Below are positions 9,900-21,237 of a stretch of 64,000 nt of DNA, one piece after another. Made by a program: the position numbers and the translations under genes. The notes under the pieces were generated by a model. The model made no database searches. It saw only the letters and a program-made list of their open reading frames with translations, and had not been told where the DNA came from. Within the stretch, counting starts at the first letter, position 1. Each line of letters starts with the position of its first letter. The stretch comes from Pseudomonas fluorescens (lineage in GTDB: Bacteria > Pseudomonadota > Gammaproteobacteria > Pseudomonadales > Pseudomonadaceae): contig NZ_MOBX01000001.1 in assembly GCF_003732425.1 (NCBI RefSeq), positions 149,402 to 213,401 on the forward strand. Direction: 5' to 3'.

Positions 9900-10223
9900 T
9901 TACTTGGCCTGCACAGAGCGAACCTTGACGGTGTCTCTGCCGGGCGCCTTGTCCTTGAGCCAGATGACCTTGGCCGAATGTGCTGCATCGAGCTGCTTCA
10001 CTGCCTGTGACAAGCATCCGTGCGTTTCACGTTCACTGCGATCCAGATAGGCCTTGACCAGTTTGAACTCGGCGGGGCTCAAGCCACGCAATTCCAGTTC
10101 CAGGGGGCGCTCGTCGCGCAGCCGGTCAGCGGTTTTTACAGCGTCCAGGGCCACACCCAGACGATCGATCAACCTCTCGTACAACTCGGGTTTCGTCACT
10201 TTTTTTTGCCGTTGCTCCACCAT
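9900..10223 (-). CDS. Small conserved hypothetical protein
   Basis: A 107-residue soluble, charged protein (MVEQRQKKVTKPELYERLIDR) with a good GAGG ribosome site before the ATG at 10223. I do not recognise a named domain. The helical N-terminal half includes LELELRGLSPAEFKLVKAYL, and the C-terminal part ends in a basic strand. There is no signal peptide or membrane segment. It is divergent from leuS, and the shared 255-nt gap (10224-10478) must hold both promoters. Codon use looks like its neighbours. Confidence 0.7.
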   Translation of the reverse strand: MVEQRQKKVTKPELYERLIDRLGVALDAVKTADRLRDERPLELELRGLSPAEFKLVKAYLDRSERETHGCLSQAVKQLDAAHSAKVIWLKDKAPGRDTVKVRSVQAK

Positions 10224-10358
10224 CCCTCACCTCATTGAAGATAAGACTCACTCCCCAGTTAGAGCTTAGCTTCGCTGCACAAACCGGCTGCACGCCGCGA
10301 CCAACGGCCCTCGCCACAGATTTACCGGGACAAACAGCTGTAATCAGGGTTTCCCTAG

Positions 10359-13085
<2,727 letters not shown>

Positions 13086-13093
13086 TTGGATCG

Positions 13094-13115
13094 GGCGTCA
13101 GGTTTGCCTGACGCC
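13094..13115 (+). terminator. Short hairpin after leuS
   Basis: Perfect 9-pair stem (GGCGTCAGG and its complement) with a 4-nt loop, 8 nt after the leuS stop. No T-run follows, so it is more likely an attenuator or mRNA 3-prime protector than a full terminator; lptE follows at 13173. Confidence 0.4.
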
Positions 13116-13172
13116 GAGTAAAGCCTTTCGGGCCGTACAGTCGGCCCACGTGGTTTCAAGGGGAGCAACACA

Positions 13173-13778
13173 ATGATCAAACGCAATCTGCTGGTGATGG
13201 GCCTCGCAGTCCTGTTGAGCGCCTGCGGTTTCCAGCTGCGCGGCACCGGCACCAACGAACTGTCGATCAAGGAATTGGACCTGAGCGCCCGTAACGCCTA
13301 CGGCGAAACAGTCACGCAAATGCGTCAGGTCCTGGAGTCGAGCGGCGTCAAGGTTTACAGCGGTGCGCCGTACAAGCTGTACCTGGCTGACCAACAGGAA
13401 AGCCAACGCATTCTCAGCTACGCCGGTGCTGGCCGTACGGGTGAATATCAGGTCAACACTGTCTTGAACTATGAGATCCGTGGCGACAAAAACCTGCAAC
13501 TGCTGAATGACAAGCTTGAAGTGCAGAAAGTGTTTATCCACGACGGTAACAACCTCGTGGGTTCGGACCAGGAAGCCAATGACGCCCGTCGCGAAATCAC
13601 CCGCGAGCTGGTTCAGCGCATGATGCTGCGCCTGCAACAGCTGACCCCTGGTCAACTGGAGCAACTGCAGCAAGCCGCCAACAACCGCGCCAAGGCTGAA
13701 GCCGACGCGCTCGAAGCGGCGCAAAAAGCTGAAGCGGAAACCCCGCGTCAGTCGCCGCTCGAAGTACCGCAGCAGTAA
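13173..13778 (+). CDS. lptE: LPS-assembly lipoprotein LptE
   Basis: Outer-membrane lipoprotein that plugs the LptD barrel in the LPS export machine. It has a type II signal with lipobox LLSAC (lipidated C18) followed by GFQLRG, typical of LptE after the lipid. The 201 residues end in an Ala/Glu/Lys-rich tail (about 165-201) that looks disordered or coiled-coil and is longer than in E. coli. AAGGGGAG gives a strong ribosome site. The leuS-lptE-holA order is conserved in gammaproteobacteria. Confidence 0.93.
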   Translation: MIKRNLLVMGLAVLLSACGFQLRGTGTNELSIKELDLSARNAYGETVTQMRQVLESSGVKVYSGAPYKLYLADQQESQRILSYAGAGRTGEYQVNTVLNYEIRGDKNLQLLNDKLEVQKVFIHDGNNLVGSDQEANDARREITRELVQRMMLRLQQLTPGQLEQLQQAANNRAKAEADALEAAQKAEAETPRQSPLEVPQQ

Positions 13779-13784
13779 GACGTT

Positions 13785-13804
13785 CGGGGCGCTCAGGCGC
13801 CCCG
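13785..13804 (+). terminator. Intercistronic hairpin between lptE and holA
   Basis: Perfect 8-pair G+C stem (CGGGGCGC and its complement) with TCAG loop. It ends 13 nt before the holA ATG, where no Shine-Dalgarno is visible, so it could modulate holA translation as well as transcription. Confidence 0.4.
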
Positions 13805-13817
13805 TTCGACCTTTCTT

Positions 13818-14855
13818 ATGAAGCTCGCTCCCGCCCAACTCGGTAAACACCTGCAAGGCGCTCTCGGCCCTGTCTACATCATCAGCGGCGATGACCCGCT
13901 ACTGTGTCAGGAAGCTGCCGACACCATCCGCAGTGCTGCCCGCCAGCAAGGTTATGACGAACGCCAAGTCTTTGCGGCCGACGCCAATTTCGATTGGGGT
14001 ACGTTGTTGCAAGCCGGCGCCAGCATGTCGCTATTCGCGGAAAAACGCCTGCTGGAACTGCGCCTGCCTTCGGGCAAACCCGGTGACAAAGGGGCTGCGG
14101 CGCTCATCGAATACTGCTCGCGCCCCGCTGAAGACACGGTTCTTCTGGTCAGCCTGCCCAAGCTTGACGGCAGCGCGCAGAAAACCAAGTGGGGCAAGGC
14201 GCTGGTGGAAGGCCAGCAGACCCAGTTCATCCAGATCTGGCCGGTAGACGCCAATCAGCTACCGAGCTGGATTCGTCAGCGCTTGTCTCAGGCCGGCTTG
14301 TCCGCGAGTCAGGATGCAGTCGAATTGATTGCCGCACGCGTCGAGGGCAACCTGCTCGCCGCCGCGCAGGAAATCGAGAAGCTCAAGTTGATGGCTGAAG
14401 GCGGGCAGATCACCGTCGAAACCGTGCAGGCCGCCGTGGCCGACAGTGCGCGATTCGACGTGTTTGGTTTGACTGATGCCGTGCTCAACGGCGAACCCGC
14501 CCATGCCATACGCATGCTTGAAGGCTTGCGCGGTGAAGGTGTTGAACCACCAGTGATTCTCTGGGCGCTGGCGCGGGAGCTGCGGCTGTTGGCCAACATC
14601 TCGTTGCAATACAGCCAGGGCACGCCGCTGGACAAGTGCTTCAGCCAGGCGAAGCCGCCGGTCTGGGACAAGCGCAAGCCGTTGATGAGCAAAGCCCTGC
14701 AACGTTACTCGGCGCAACGCTGGGCGCAGTTATTGCTTGAGGCGCAGCGTATCGATGCGCAAATCAAGGGGCAGGCTGCGGGTTCGCCGTGGATGAGCCT
14801 GAGCCGGCTGGCGTTGTTGATGGCTGGCCAACGCCTGACACTACCCGCCGAATAA
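13818..14855 (+). CDS. holA: DNA polymerase III delta subunit HolA
   Basis: Clamp-loader subunit that opens the beta clamp. The 345-residue protein has the delta N terminus (MKLAPAQLGKHLQ, then YIISGDDPLLCQEAADTIR) and a AAA+-like fold without Walker motifs, as expected for delta. A helical C-terminal collar domain includes VFGLTDAVLNGEPAHAIRML. There is no obvious ribosome site before ATG 13818, and it follows lptE at 39 nt across a G+C hairpin. A short REPIN lies 9 nt after the stop. Confidence 0.94.
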   Translation: MKLAPAQLGKHLQGALGPVYIISGDDPLLCQEAADTIRSAARQQGYDERQVFAADANFDWGTLLQAGASMSLFAEKRLLELRLPSGKPGDKGAAALIEYCSRPAEDTVLLVSLPKLDGSAQKTKWGKALVEGQQTQFIQIWPVDANQLPSWIRQRLSQAGLSASQDAVELIAARVEGNLLAAAQEIEKLKLMAEGGQITVETVQAAVADSARFDVFGLTDAVLNGEPAHAIRMLEGLRGEGVEPPVILWALARELRLLANISLQYSQGTPLDKCFSQAKPPVWDKRKPLMSKALQRYSAQRWAQLLLEAQRIDAQIKGQAAGSPWMSLSRLALLMAGQRLTLPAE

Positions 14856-14864
14856 CCTGCTTTT

Positions 14865-14952
14865 GTGGCGAGGGAGCTTGCTCCCGCTGGGTTGCGAAGC
14901 GACCCCAAAATCGTCTGCTGCGCAGCCGAGCGGGAGCAAGCTCCCTCGCCAC
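14865..14952. repeat. Short REPIN doublet (GAGGGAGCTTGCTCCC type)
   Basis: Arms at 14865-14888 and 14929-14952. At 88 bp this is the shortest of the family in the window, between holA and arfA. Confidence 0.92.
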
Positions 14953-15062
14953 AATTGCATCCTCCGAAATATCGAAATTTCCTACGAATCATCGGGCTGG
15001 ACAGACGCCCAACATCGGCAGATTATTTCCCGCGCAAAACCCACTCACTCAAGAGAACCCTC

Positions 15063-15227
15063 ATGAGCAAAAAGCCATCGAAACATGGCCCCAACAAGGC
15101 CAAATCCATCGTCGCCCAGCCCCTGTTCCGCAGTCGCCAGGAACGACCAACCAAGGGTAAAGGCAGCTACCGCCGCGAAGCCTTCCAGTCTGACAGCTGG
15201 GAGGCTTCTTACTTTCTGGCCGCTTAA
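15063..15227 (+). CDS. arfA: Alternative ribosome-rescue factor ArfA
   Basis: A 54-residue basic protein. It contains PLFRSR followed by KGKGSYRRE, corresponding to the ArfA core (PLFRQR, KKGKGSYMRK in E. coli). ArfA enters stalled non-stop ribosomes and recruits RF2 when trans-translation fails. A hairpin at 15177-15208 covers codons 39-49, so, as described for other proteobacterial arfA genes, the mRNA is probably cut or terminated there and the working protein made from a non-stop message of about 39-45 codons. The full-length product ends in hydrophobic YFLAA, resembling the end of an ssrA degradation tag. ATG 15063 lies after an AAGAGAA ribosome site. It is usually missed by annotation because of its length. 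Confidence 0.88.
   Translation: MSKKPSKHGPNKAKSIVAQPLFRSRQERPTKGKGSYRREAFQSDSWEASYFLAA
15177..15208 (+). promoter_or_regulatory. Intragenic hairpin controlling arfA (RNase III site or terminator)
   Basis: Twelve consecutive pairs (one G-U) between 15177-15188 and 15197-15208 with an 8-nt loop, entirely inside arfA. A T-rich stretch (15206-15217) follows. Position and strength match the self-truncating hairpins known in arfA genes. Confidence 0.82.
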
Positions 15228-15287
15228 AGCGCAGTACCCCCCGCTCATGTTAAGGTCTGCACCTGATTCGTTTTCCTGGAACTGTGC

Positions 15288-16610
15288 ATGCCCCTAAGTC
15301 TTTCCCGTCGTTGGCCTGTTCGCCAATTGATCGCTGCCTCCAGCTTCATTCTGCTTGTCGCCTGCGCGGAAAAACCGACCGCCGCCGATGCACAACCCCT
15401 TCAAGCCGCGCCCGTCGCCACGGCCCCAGCGATTATCCCGCCGGTAGTGCCGTCCGCCGACCCTCTTGATCTTCAACCGACCCAGACCTTTGCCGAATGG
15501 CAGGCCGGTTTCCGCAAGGACGCCCTGGCCGCGGGGATTCGCCCTGACCTGTTCGATCGCGCATTCGCAAATGTCAGCTTCGATGCCAGCGTGATTCGGG
15601 CCGACCGCAGTCAGCCGGAATTTTCCCGTCCAGTCTGGGAATACCTTGATGGCGCGCTCTCGCCACTGCGCGTGCGCAAAGGTCAGGCGCTGATTGCTCA
15701 ATATGCCGACATCCTGCAAAGCATCGAACAGCGTTATGGCGTTGACCGTCAGGCGCTGGTGTCGGTGTGGGGCATGGAAAGCAACTTCGGCCAGTTCCAG
15801 GGCAGCAAATCGGTGATCAACTCGCTGGCTACCCTCGCTTACGAAGGCCGTCGCCCGGGCTTCGCTCATGCGCAATTGATCGCGGCGCTGCAGATCCTGC
15901 AACAGGGTGATATCACGCCGGAGAAGATGCTCGGCTCATGGGCCGGGGCCATGGGGCAGACCCAGTTCATTCCGACCACCTACAATACCCACGCCGTGGA
16001 TTTTGACGGCGACGGCCGCCGCGATATCTGGGGCAGCCCGGCTGATGCATTGGCCTCGACTGCGCATTACCTACAAAGCTCCGGTTGGCAACGTGGTCAG
16101 CCGTGGGGTTTTGAAGTGCAGCTGCCGAGCGCTTTCAACTACACGCTGGCGGACGGTGCTATTCGCAAGAGCGTCGCTGAATGGCGTCAGCTGGGCGTAA
16201 TCCTGCCTAACGGCGCTCAGGTGCCAGCCGGTTCGGAGCAATTGTCTGCTGCCCTGCTGCTGCCGGCGGGCTATCGTGGCCCGGCGTTCCTGATCCTCGA
16301 CAACTTCCGGGCGATCCTCAAGTACAACAACTCCTCATCGTATGCCTTGGCGGTGAGCCTGTTGTCCGAGCGCTTCAACGGCGGCGGTTTGATCAATGGC
16401 ACCTGGCCAAAGGATGATCTGCCTCTCAGCCGTACCGAGCGTATCGAACTGCAGACGCTGCTGAGCGCGCGCAATTACGATGCTGGCGCGGCAGACGGGA
16501 TTATCGGCGCCAATACACGCAAGGCGATTCGCAGCGCCCAACAGTCGTTTGGCTGGCCGGCGGATGGTTATCCGACGCATAAACTGCTGGAAAGCCTGCG
16601 TAGCCAGTAG
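15288..16610 (+). CDS. MltB-type lytic murein transglycosylase lipoprotein with peptidoglycan-binding domain
   Basis: Cleaves peptidoglycan glycan strands to 1,6-anhydro products, probably at the outer membrane. The 440 residues begin with a lipoprotein signal (ILLVAC, C26). A Pro/Ala-rich linker precedes the SLT_2/MltB catalytic domain (about 65-360), with the catalytic Glu in VWGMESNFG and GAMGQTQFIPTTY downstream. A PG_binding_1 domain (about 385-438, YDAGAADGIIGANTRKAI) ends the protein. It is a paralogue of mltB at 22248-23258, which lacks this binding domain. A REP doublet follows the stop. Confidence 0.92.
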   Translation: MPLSLSRRWPVRQLIAASSFILLVACAEKPTAADAQPLQAAPVATAPAIIPPVVPSADPLDLQPTQTFAEWQAGFRKDALAAGIRPDLFDRAFANVSFDASVIRADRSQPEFSRPVWEYLDGALSPLRVRKGQALIAQYADILQSIEQRYGVDRQALVSVWGMESNFGQFQGSKSVINSLATLAYEGRRPGFAHAQLIAALQILQQGDITPEKMLGSWAGAMGQTQFIPTTYNTHAVDFDGDGRRDIWGSPADALASTAHYLQSSGWQRGQPWGFEVQLPSAFNYTLADGAIRKSVAEWRQLGVILPNGAQVPAGSEQLSAALLLPAGYRGPAFLILDNFRAILKYNNSSSYALAVSLLSERFNGGGLINGTWPKDDLPLSRTERIELQTLLSARNYDAGAADGIIGANTRKAIRSAQQSFGWPADGYPTHKLLESLRSQ

Positions 16611-16636
16611 AACGACTGCCGTATGGCTGATATCGC

Positions 16637-16713
16637 TTTCGCGAGCAGGCTCGCTCCCACATTGGATCTCTGTCGTTCACAGAACCCATGCGGGAGCGAG
16701 CCTGCTCGCGAAG
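16637..16713. repeat. REP doublet (GAGCAGGCTCGCTCC type)
   Basis: Inverted arms TTTCGCGAGCAGGCTCGCTC at 16637-16659 and its complement ending at 16713. This is the second REP class of the window, between a transglycosylase gene and the convergent LD-carboxypeptidase gene. Confidence 0.9.
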
Positions 16714-16736
16714 ACTGACTATCAGGCAATAAGCCT

Positions 16737-17687
16737 TTAAGCCTTGATCACCACATCCTGCTCCAGCATCAATTCCTGCTTCCCCGCATCCAGCCGCACC
16801 AGCGCACCCATCGGCAGCGTCAGGTTAGGATCGCAATGCCCACTTCGCCACCCCGACAACACCGGAATCCGCAACGGCTCGAACGTCTGCTTGAGCAGGC
16901 GGTTCAATGCCGCGACATCCACCCCCGCCACGTCCCCGACCAGCACGCCACGCAGTTTGGTGAGCTTGCCGGCCAGACGCATCTGCGTCAGCAACCGGTC
17001 GATGCGATACAGCGGCTCGTTGATGTCTTCAATCAACAAAATAACCCCCTCGACATCAATCTCGTAGGGCGTGCCCAAAGTGGCGGCGATCATCGCCAGA
17101 TTGCCGCCGAGCAACCGCCCGTGAGCGATGCCGGGTTCGACCGTAGTCAACGGATACGCCACCGGATGGCTCAGCACACTCCCCGCCTTCAATTGCCCGC
17201 GCAACATGGCGAAGAACGAAGTGACCGTCGGCGGCTCCTTGTCGCCCAACAGGTCCGCATTGAGCAGCGGCCCGTGAAAGGTCACGAACCCTGCGTAACG
17301 GCTGATGGCCAGGTGCAGCGCGGTGATATCGCTGTAGCCAACGAATGGCTTGGCATGACGGCTCAGCAGGTCATAGTCGATCCGGTCGAGCAAGCGCGGC
17401 GTGCCGTAGCCACCGCGCAGGCAAATGATGGCATCGACCTCGGGATCAGCGAACGCCGCGTGCAGGTCGCGCAGGCGCACGTCATCACTGCCGGCCAGAT
17501 AGCCGTCCTTCTCGTAGACACCGGGAAACACCTTCAGCCCATAGCCACGGGCGCGCATCCATTGCACCGCCTTATCGGTGTCCAGAGCACCGGGCCCGGC
17601 GGGTGCAATAACGCCGATCAGCCCCTCTGATGGCAGTGCGGGCACAGCGCTGTGCGGGCAAAGTGTGTGAGTCGGTCGAACGGTCAT
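16737..17687 (-). CDS. ldcA: Muramoyltetrapeptide carboxypeptidase (LD-carboxypeptidase, S66 family)
   Basis: Removes the terminal D-Ala from tetrapeptides during cytoplasmic murein recycling. The 316-residue protein starts MTVRPTHTLC at 17687, preceded by GGGAGA at 8 nt; frames extending to 17804 are not family-like. S66 landmarks are present: IGVIAPAGP, LRGGYGTPRLLDRID, and the nucleophile serine in FVGYSDITALH. VILLIEDINEPLYRIDR carries the active-site Glu region and the His lies near SGWRSGHCDPN. It fits the local concentration of peptidoglycan enzymes. Confidence 0.92.
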   Translation of the reverse strand: MTVRPTHTLCPHSAVPALPSEGLIGVIAPAGPGALDTDKAVQWMRARGYGLKVFPGVYEKDGYLAGSDDVRLRDLHAAFADPEVDAIICLRGGYGTPRLLDRIDYDLLSRHAKPFVGYSDITALHLAISRYAGFVTFHGPLLNADLLGDKEPPTVTSFFAMLRGQLKAGSVLSHPVAYPLTTVEPGIAHGRLLGGNLAMIAATLGTPYEIDVEGVILLIEDINEPLYRIDRLLTQMRLAGKLTKLRGVLVGDVAGVDVAALNRLLKQTFEPLRIPVLSGWRSGHCDPNLTLPMGALVRLDAGKQELMLEQDVVIKA

Positions 17688-17802
17688 CCTTGGATCTCCC
17701 TGTGAAGTCATGCACACACAGTAGTCAGGAACGGCGGCAAACAGAAGAGGGTCAGCCACGCCGTGGATTGAAGGAAAAATCAGCTGCGAAAGTAATCCGG
17801 GC

Positions 17803-17846
17803 AAAAAAATGCCCGCCGGGCGTTAAAGCCTCGGCGGGCATTTTTT
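17803..17846. terminator. Bidirectional rho-independent terminator downstream of lipA
   Basis: Stem AATGCCCGCCG paired with CGGCGGGCATT around a 13-nt loop, flanked by seven A residues on one side and six T on the other. It therefore works on both strands. It lies 14 nt beyond the lipA stop and upstream of ldcA. Confidence 0.9.
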
Positions 17847-17860
17847 CATTCAGCGCGGGA

Positions 17861-18883
17861 TCAGGAACCCAGCAGTTCAGCCTTGACCAGCTTCGCCTGC
17901 TCATCGGCGTGGTACGACGAACGCACCAGCGGGCCCGAAGCGACATTCTTGAAGCCCATTTTGTAACCTTCCTCGGCAAACCAGGCGAAGGTGTCCGGGT
18001 GCACGAAACGCTGCACCGGCAAGTGGCTGCGCGACGGTTGCAGGTACTGACCGAGGGTCAGCATGTCGATATCGTGCTCACGCATGCGCTTCATCACTTC
18101 GATGACTTCTTCGTCGGTCTCGCCCAGACCCAGCATCAGGCCGGATTTGGTCGGAATGTGCGGCATCATCTGCTTGAAACGTTGCAGCAGGGTCAGCGAC
18201 CACTGGTAATCCGAACCCGGACGCGCAGCCTTGTACAGACGCGGTACGGTTTCCAGGTTGTGGTTGAACACATCCGGCGGCTCGGCCGCGGTGATTTCCA
18301 GAGCGATGTCCATGCGGCCACGGTAATCCGGGACCAGGGTTTCCAGCTGCACGTTCGGCGACAGCTTGCGGATTTCGCGGATGCAGTCGGCAAAGTGCTG
18401 GGCACCGCCATCGCGCAGGTCGTCGCGGTCAACCGAGGTAATTACTACGTACTTGAGCTTGAGGTCGGCGATGGCGATGGCCAGGCTTTCCGGCTCGTTG
18501 ACGTCCAGTGGTTTCGGACGACCGTGGCCGACGTCGCAGAACGGGCAACGACGGGTGCAGATGTCGCCCATGATCATGAACGTGGCGGTGCCGCCGGAGA
18601 AGCATTCGCCCAGGTTCGGGCAGGAGGCTTCTTCGCAGACGCTGTGCAGTTTGTGTTTGCGCAGCAGGCTCTTGATACGGTCGACTTCCGGGGAAACCGG
18701 GATGCGCACGCGAATCCAGTCAGGTTTCTTCGGCAGTTCGGTGGTCGGAATGATCTTTACCGGGATGCGTGCAACCTTCTCGGCGCCGCGCAGCTTGACG
18801 CCGGCTTCAACCTTGGGACGCGGGGCCGGGCGCTCGGTCACGTCGAGCGTCGGGATCATGGTTTGCACTGCATCAGTAGTCAT
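17861..18883 (-). CDS. lipA: Lipoyl synthase LipA
   Basis: Radical-SAM enzyme inserting two sulfurs into octanoyl-E2/GcvH to make lipoyl groups. It has both cluster motifs: the auxiliary [12 protein letters not shown] and the radical-[13 protein letters not shown], followed by the C-terminal RSSYHADE that carries the extra serine ligand. The 340-residue length includes a pseudomonad N-terminal extension of about 60 residues. The start is 2 nt after the lipB stop codon begins, so the two are translationally linked. It ends at a strong bidirectional terminator. Confidence 0.97.
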   Translation of the reverse strand: MTTDAVQTMIPTLDVTERPAPRPKVEAGVKLRGAEKVARIPVKIIPTTELPKKPDWIRVRIPVSPEVDRIKSLLRKHKLHSVCEEASCPNLGECFSGGTATFMIMGDICTRRCPFCDVGHGRPKPLDVNEPESLAIAIADLKLKYVVITSVDRDDLRDGGAQHFADCIREIRKLSPNVQLETLVPDYRGRMDIALEITAAEPPDVFNHNLETVPRLYKAARPGSDYQWSLTLLQRFKQMMPHIPTKSGLMLGLGETDEEVIEVMKRMREHDIDMLTLGQYLQPSRSHLPVQRFVHPDTFAWFAEEGYKMGFKNVASGPLVRSSYHADEQAKLVKAELLGS

Positions 18884-18884
18884 A

Positions 18885-19532
18885 TCAGTCGATTCCGCCC
18901 GTCAGGGTCGTCTGCTCAGCATAGTCGAGGTGTTTGACGAGCTGCGCGCGCAGCCGGGCACTTACCTCGGCAAATTCAATCGATCCTGCGTGGTCGCTCA
19001 GCTGGGTCATCGCCAGCCCGGCATAGCCGCAGGGATTAATCCGTCGAAACGGTTCCAGGTTCATATCCACGTTCAGGGCCAGGCCATGAAAGGAACAACC
19101 GTGGCGAATCCGCAAACCCAGAGAAGCGATTTTCGCTCCGTCGACGTATACGCCGGGAGCATCTGGCTTGGCCGCAGCGGTCACACCGTAGCTGGCCAAC
19201 AGTTCAATCAGGCAAGCCTCCATACGGCTGACCAGATCGCGCACGCCGAAACCCAGCTTGCGCACGTCCAGCAGCAGGTAGGCGACCAACTGGCCGGGAC
19301 CATGATAAGTCACCTGCCCGCCGCGATCGACCTGCACCACCGGGATATCGCCCGGCAGCAACAAGTGTTCGGCCTTGCCGGCCTGGCCCTGAGTGAACAC
19401 CGGTGGGTGTTCGACGAACCAGATTTCGTCGGCGGCATCACTGCCGCGTTCGTTGGTGAAGCGTTGCATGGCATGCCAGACCGGCTCGTACGCCATCTGG
19501 CCGAGCTCACGAAAGCCCAGCGTGCCCGGCAT
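18885..19532 (-). CDS. lipB: Octanoyl-ACP:protein N-octanoyltransferase LipB
   Basis: Transfers octanoate from ACP to lipoyl domains, giving LipA its substrate. The 215 residues contain the LipB signatures [38 protein letters not shown] with the catalytic Lys/His region, and the active-site Cys in [11 protein letters not shown] start at ATG 19532, one codon inside a GTG at 19535, because this ATG forms a TGATG overlap with the stop of the DUF493 gene. Confidence 0.96.
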   Translation of the reverse strand: MPGTLGFRELGQMAYEPVWHAMQRFTNERGSDAADEIWFVEHPPVFTQGQAGKAEHLLLPGDIPVVQVDRGGQVTYHGPGQLVAYLLLDVRKLGFGVRDLVSRMEACLIELLASYGVTAAAKPDAPGVYVDGAKIASLGLRIRHGCSFHGLALNVDMNLEPFRRINPCGYAGLAMTQLSDHAGSIEFAEVSARLRAQLVKHLDYAEQTTLTGGID

Positions 19533-19807
19533 CACAACACCATGTGCACGAAGCCGGTCGCACGCAGTTCGCTGTTGATGTTGTACAGCTGATCCTGATC
19601 GGTCGCGACGATGTGCAACTGAATGGTGGTGTATTTGCCGTTGCTGCTCGAACGCTCGTCGATGCGCTCATCATTGATGATGGCGTGCTTCAGGACGATC
19701 TCGATGATCTTGTCCTTGTTGCCAACACCCGTATCGCTGATCACCTTAATCGGATAATCAGTCTGCGGGAATTCGATCTTTGGCGCCTTTACTTCAGTAT
19801 CGGTCAT
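19532..19807 (-). CDS. DUF493 (YbeD) family protein
   Basis: A 91-residue protein starting [10 protein letters not shown] at 19807, upstream of lipB. The ferredoxin-like YbeD fold is suggested by [37 protein letters not shown] and the C-terminal [15 protein letters not shown]. The E. coli homologue YbeD also lies next to lipB and dacA. A regulatory or allosteric ACT-like role is only a structural inference. It overlaps lipB by one base, and a large hairpin separates it from dacA. Confidence 0.88.
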   Translation of the reverse strand: MTDTEVKAPKIEFPQTDYPIKVISDTGVGNKDKIIEIVLKHAIINDERIDERSSSNGKYTTIQLHIVATDQDQLYNINSELRATGFVHMVL

Positions 19808-19844
19808 GGCGTAACGGCCTCTTGAGCGCAAGCCGTGATAACGC

Positions 19845-19879
19845 GCATGGCCCCGCACCGGATCGGGGCGGGGCCATGC
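19845..19879. terminator. Intercistronic hairpin between dacA and the DUF493 gene
   Basis: Perfect 12-pair stem (GCATGGCCCCGC and its complement) with a further 3-pair inner stem. It lies 14 nt beyond the dacA stop on the minus strand. No U-tract is visible, so it may attenuate rather than end transcription into lipB-lipA. Confidence 0.5.
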
Positions 19880-19892
19880 AGGTCAACACTAA

Positions 19893-21050
19893 TCAGTTGA
19901 ACAAGCCGTAGAAGAATAGACGGATGCTATCCCACATGCGGCGGAAGATACCACCCTCCTCGACGCCATCCAGAGCGATCAGGTCAGCGCTGTGCACGAC
20001 CTTGTCTTCCAGTTTGACTTCGACTTTACCGATCACGTCGCCCTTGGCGATTGGCGCGGTCAGTTGCGGGTTCATGGTCATGCTCGCAGCGAGCTTCTTC
20101 AGCTGGCCTTTTGGCAGGGTCATGGTCAGGTCTTCAGCCAGGCCGGCCTTGACTTGATTGGTGGTGCCTTTCCACACCGGAGCCTGAGCCAGTTCGGTGC
20201 CCTTCTGATAGAAGGTCTGGGTTTCGAAGAAGCGGAAGCCATAGGTCAGCAGTTTCTGAGTTTCAGCGGCGCGGGCCACTTCGCTGTTGGTGCCGAACAC
20301 CACGGCGATCAGACGCTGGCCGTCACGTACAGCCGAGGACACCATGCAGTAGCCGGCTTCGTCGGTGTGACCGGTTTTCAGACCGTCAACGGTCTTGTCG
20401 CGCCACAGCAGCAGGTTGCGGTTAGGCTGCTTGATGCCGTTCCAGAAGAACTCTTTCTGCGAGTAGATCGCGTAGTGAGCCGGGTCTTCGTGGATGATCG
20501 CGCGGGCCAGGATCGCCATGTCATGAGCCGACGAGTAGTGCTCAGGGTTCGGCAGACCGGTCGGGTTCATGAAGTGGGTATTGGTCATGCCCAGATCGGT
20601 GACCGTCTTGTTCATCAGGTCGGCGAATGCGTCTTCGCTGCCGGCGATGTGCTCGGACAATGCGACGCTGGCGTCGTTACCGGACTGGATGATGATGCCA
20701 TGCAGCAGATCGCTGACAGTTACCTGCGAGCCGACCTTGATGAACATGCGCGAACCGCCGGTACGCCAGGCGTTTTCGCTGACGGTCACCGGATCGTTTT
20801 CACCGATCTGGCCACGACGGATTTCCAGCGTAGCGATGTACGCGGTCATCAATTTGGTCAGGCTGGCCGGTGGCAGACGCTGGTCACCGTTGTTCTCGAC
20901 CAGCACGTTGCCGCTGGCGGCATCCATGAGGACGTAGGCTTTGGCGGCCAGTTGCGGTGGCGACGGCATCATCTCGGCCGCGAAGGCGGCTGGCGAGAGG
21001 AGCAGCGGGACTAGCAGACACAGGCGTTTGGCAAAGGTGGTGATGTTCAT
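19893..21050 (-). CDS. dacA: D-alanyl-D-alanine carboxypeptidase (PBP5/6 type)
   Basis: Trims pentapeptides in the periplasm. The start is ATG 21050 (MNITTFAKRL), with a GAGAGA site just upstream; the longer frame to 21092 was rejected. A signal peptide (cleavage near AAFAA) is followed by the S11 motifs SLTK (S63, K66), SGN and KTGHTDEAGY, then the all-beta PBP5_C domain. The C-terminal amphipathic helix (FRRMWDSIRLFFYGLFN) is the usual membrane anchor of this class. The 385-residue length is normal. It sits 188 nt from rlpA, probably with its own promoter. Confidence 0.95.
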   Translation of the reverse strand: MNITTFAKRLCLLVPLLLSPAAFAAEMMPSPPQLAAKAYVLMDAASGNVLVENNGDQRLPPASLTKLMTAYIATLEIRRGQIGENDPVTVSENAWRTGGSRMFIKVGSQVTVSDLLHGIIIQSGNDASVALSEHIAGSEDAFADLMNKTVTDLGMTNTHFMNPTGLPNPEHYSSAHDMAILARAIIHEDPAHYAIYSQKEFFWNGIKQPNRNLLLWRDKTVDGLKTGHTDEAGYCMVSSAVRDGQRLIAVVFGTNSEVARAAETQKLLTYGFRFFETQTFYQKGTELAQAPVWKGTTNQVKAGLAEDLTMTLPKGQLKKLAASMTMNPQLTAPIAKGDVIGKVEVKLEDKVVHSADLIALDGVEEGGIFRRMWDSIRLFFYGLFN

Positions 21051-21237
21051 CCGTCTCTCGAAATCGCTAATGGAAACTGTCCTTGCGGACAAAATTTAAT
21101 CAGATGACTTTCTAACGAGCCATCGCGTGTTCAGTTGCTCACTCCAGTCACCCTTGCCGGGCTTTTGTTCTTCGACGAGCCAACAACCTGGTTCACCCCC
21201 CAATACCGCAAGTGAACCGTCAATCAAGTTCTACGTA

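Noticed and set aside
17630..18937. 435-codon plus-strand open frame opposite lipA
   Set aside because: It crosses a bidirectional terminator and lies opposite a lipoyl synthase with all cysteine motifs; codon bias is of the antisense type.
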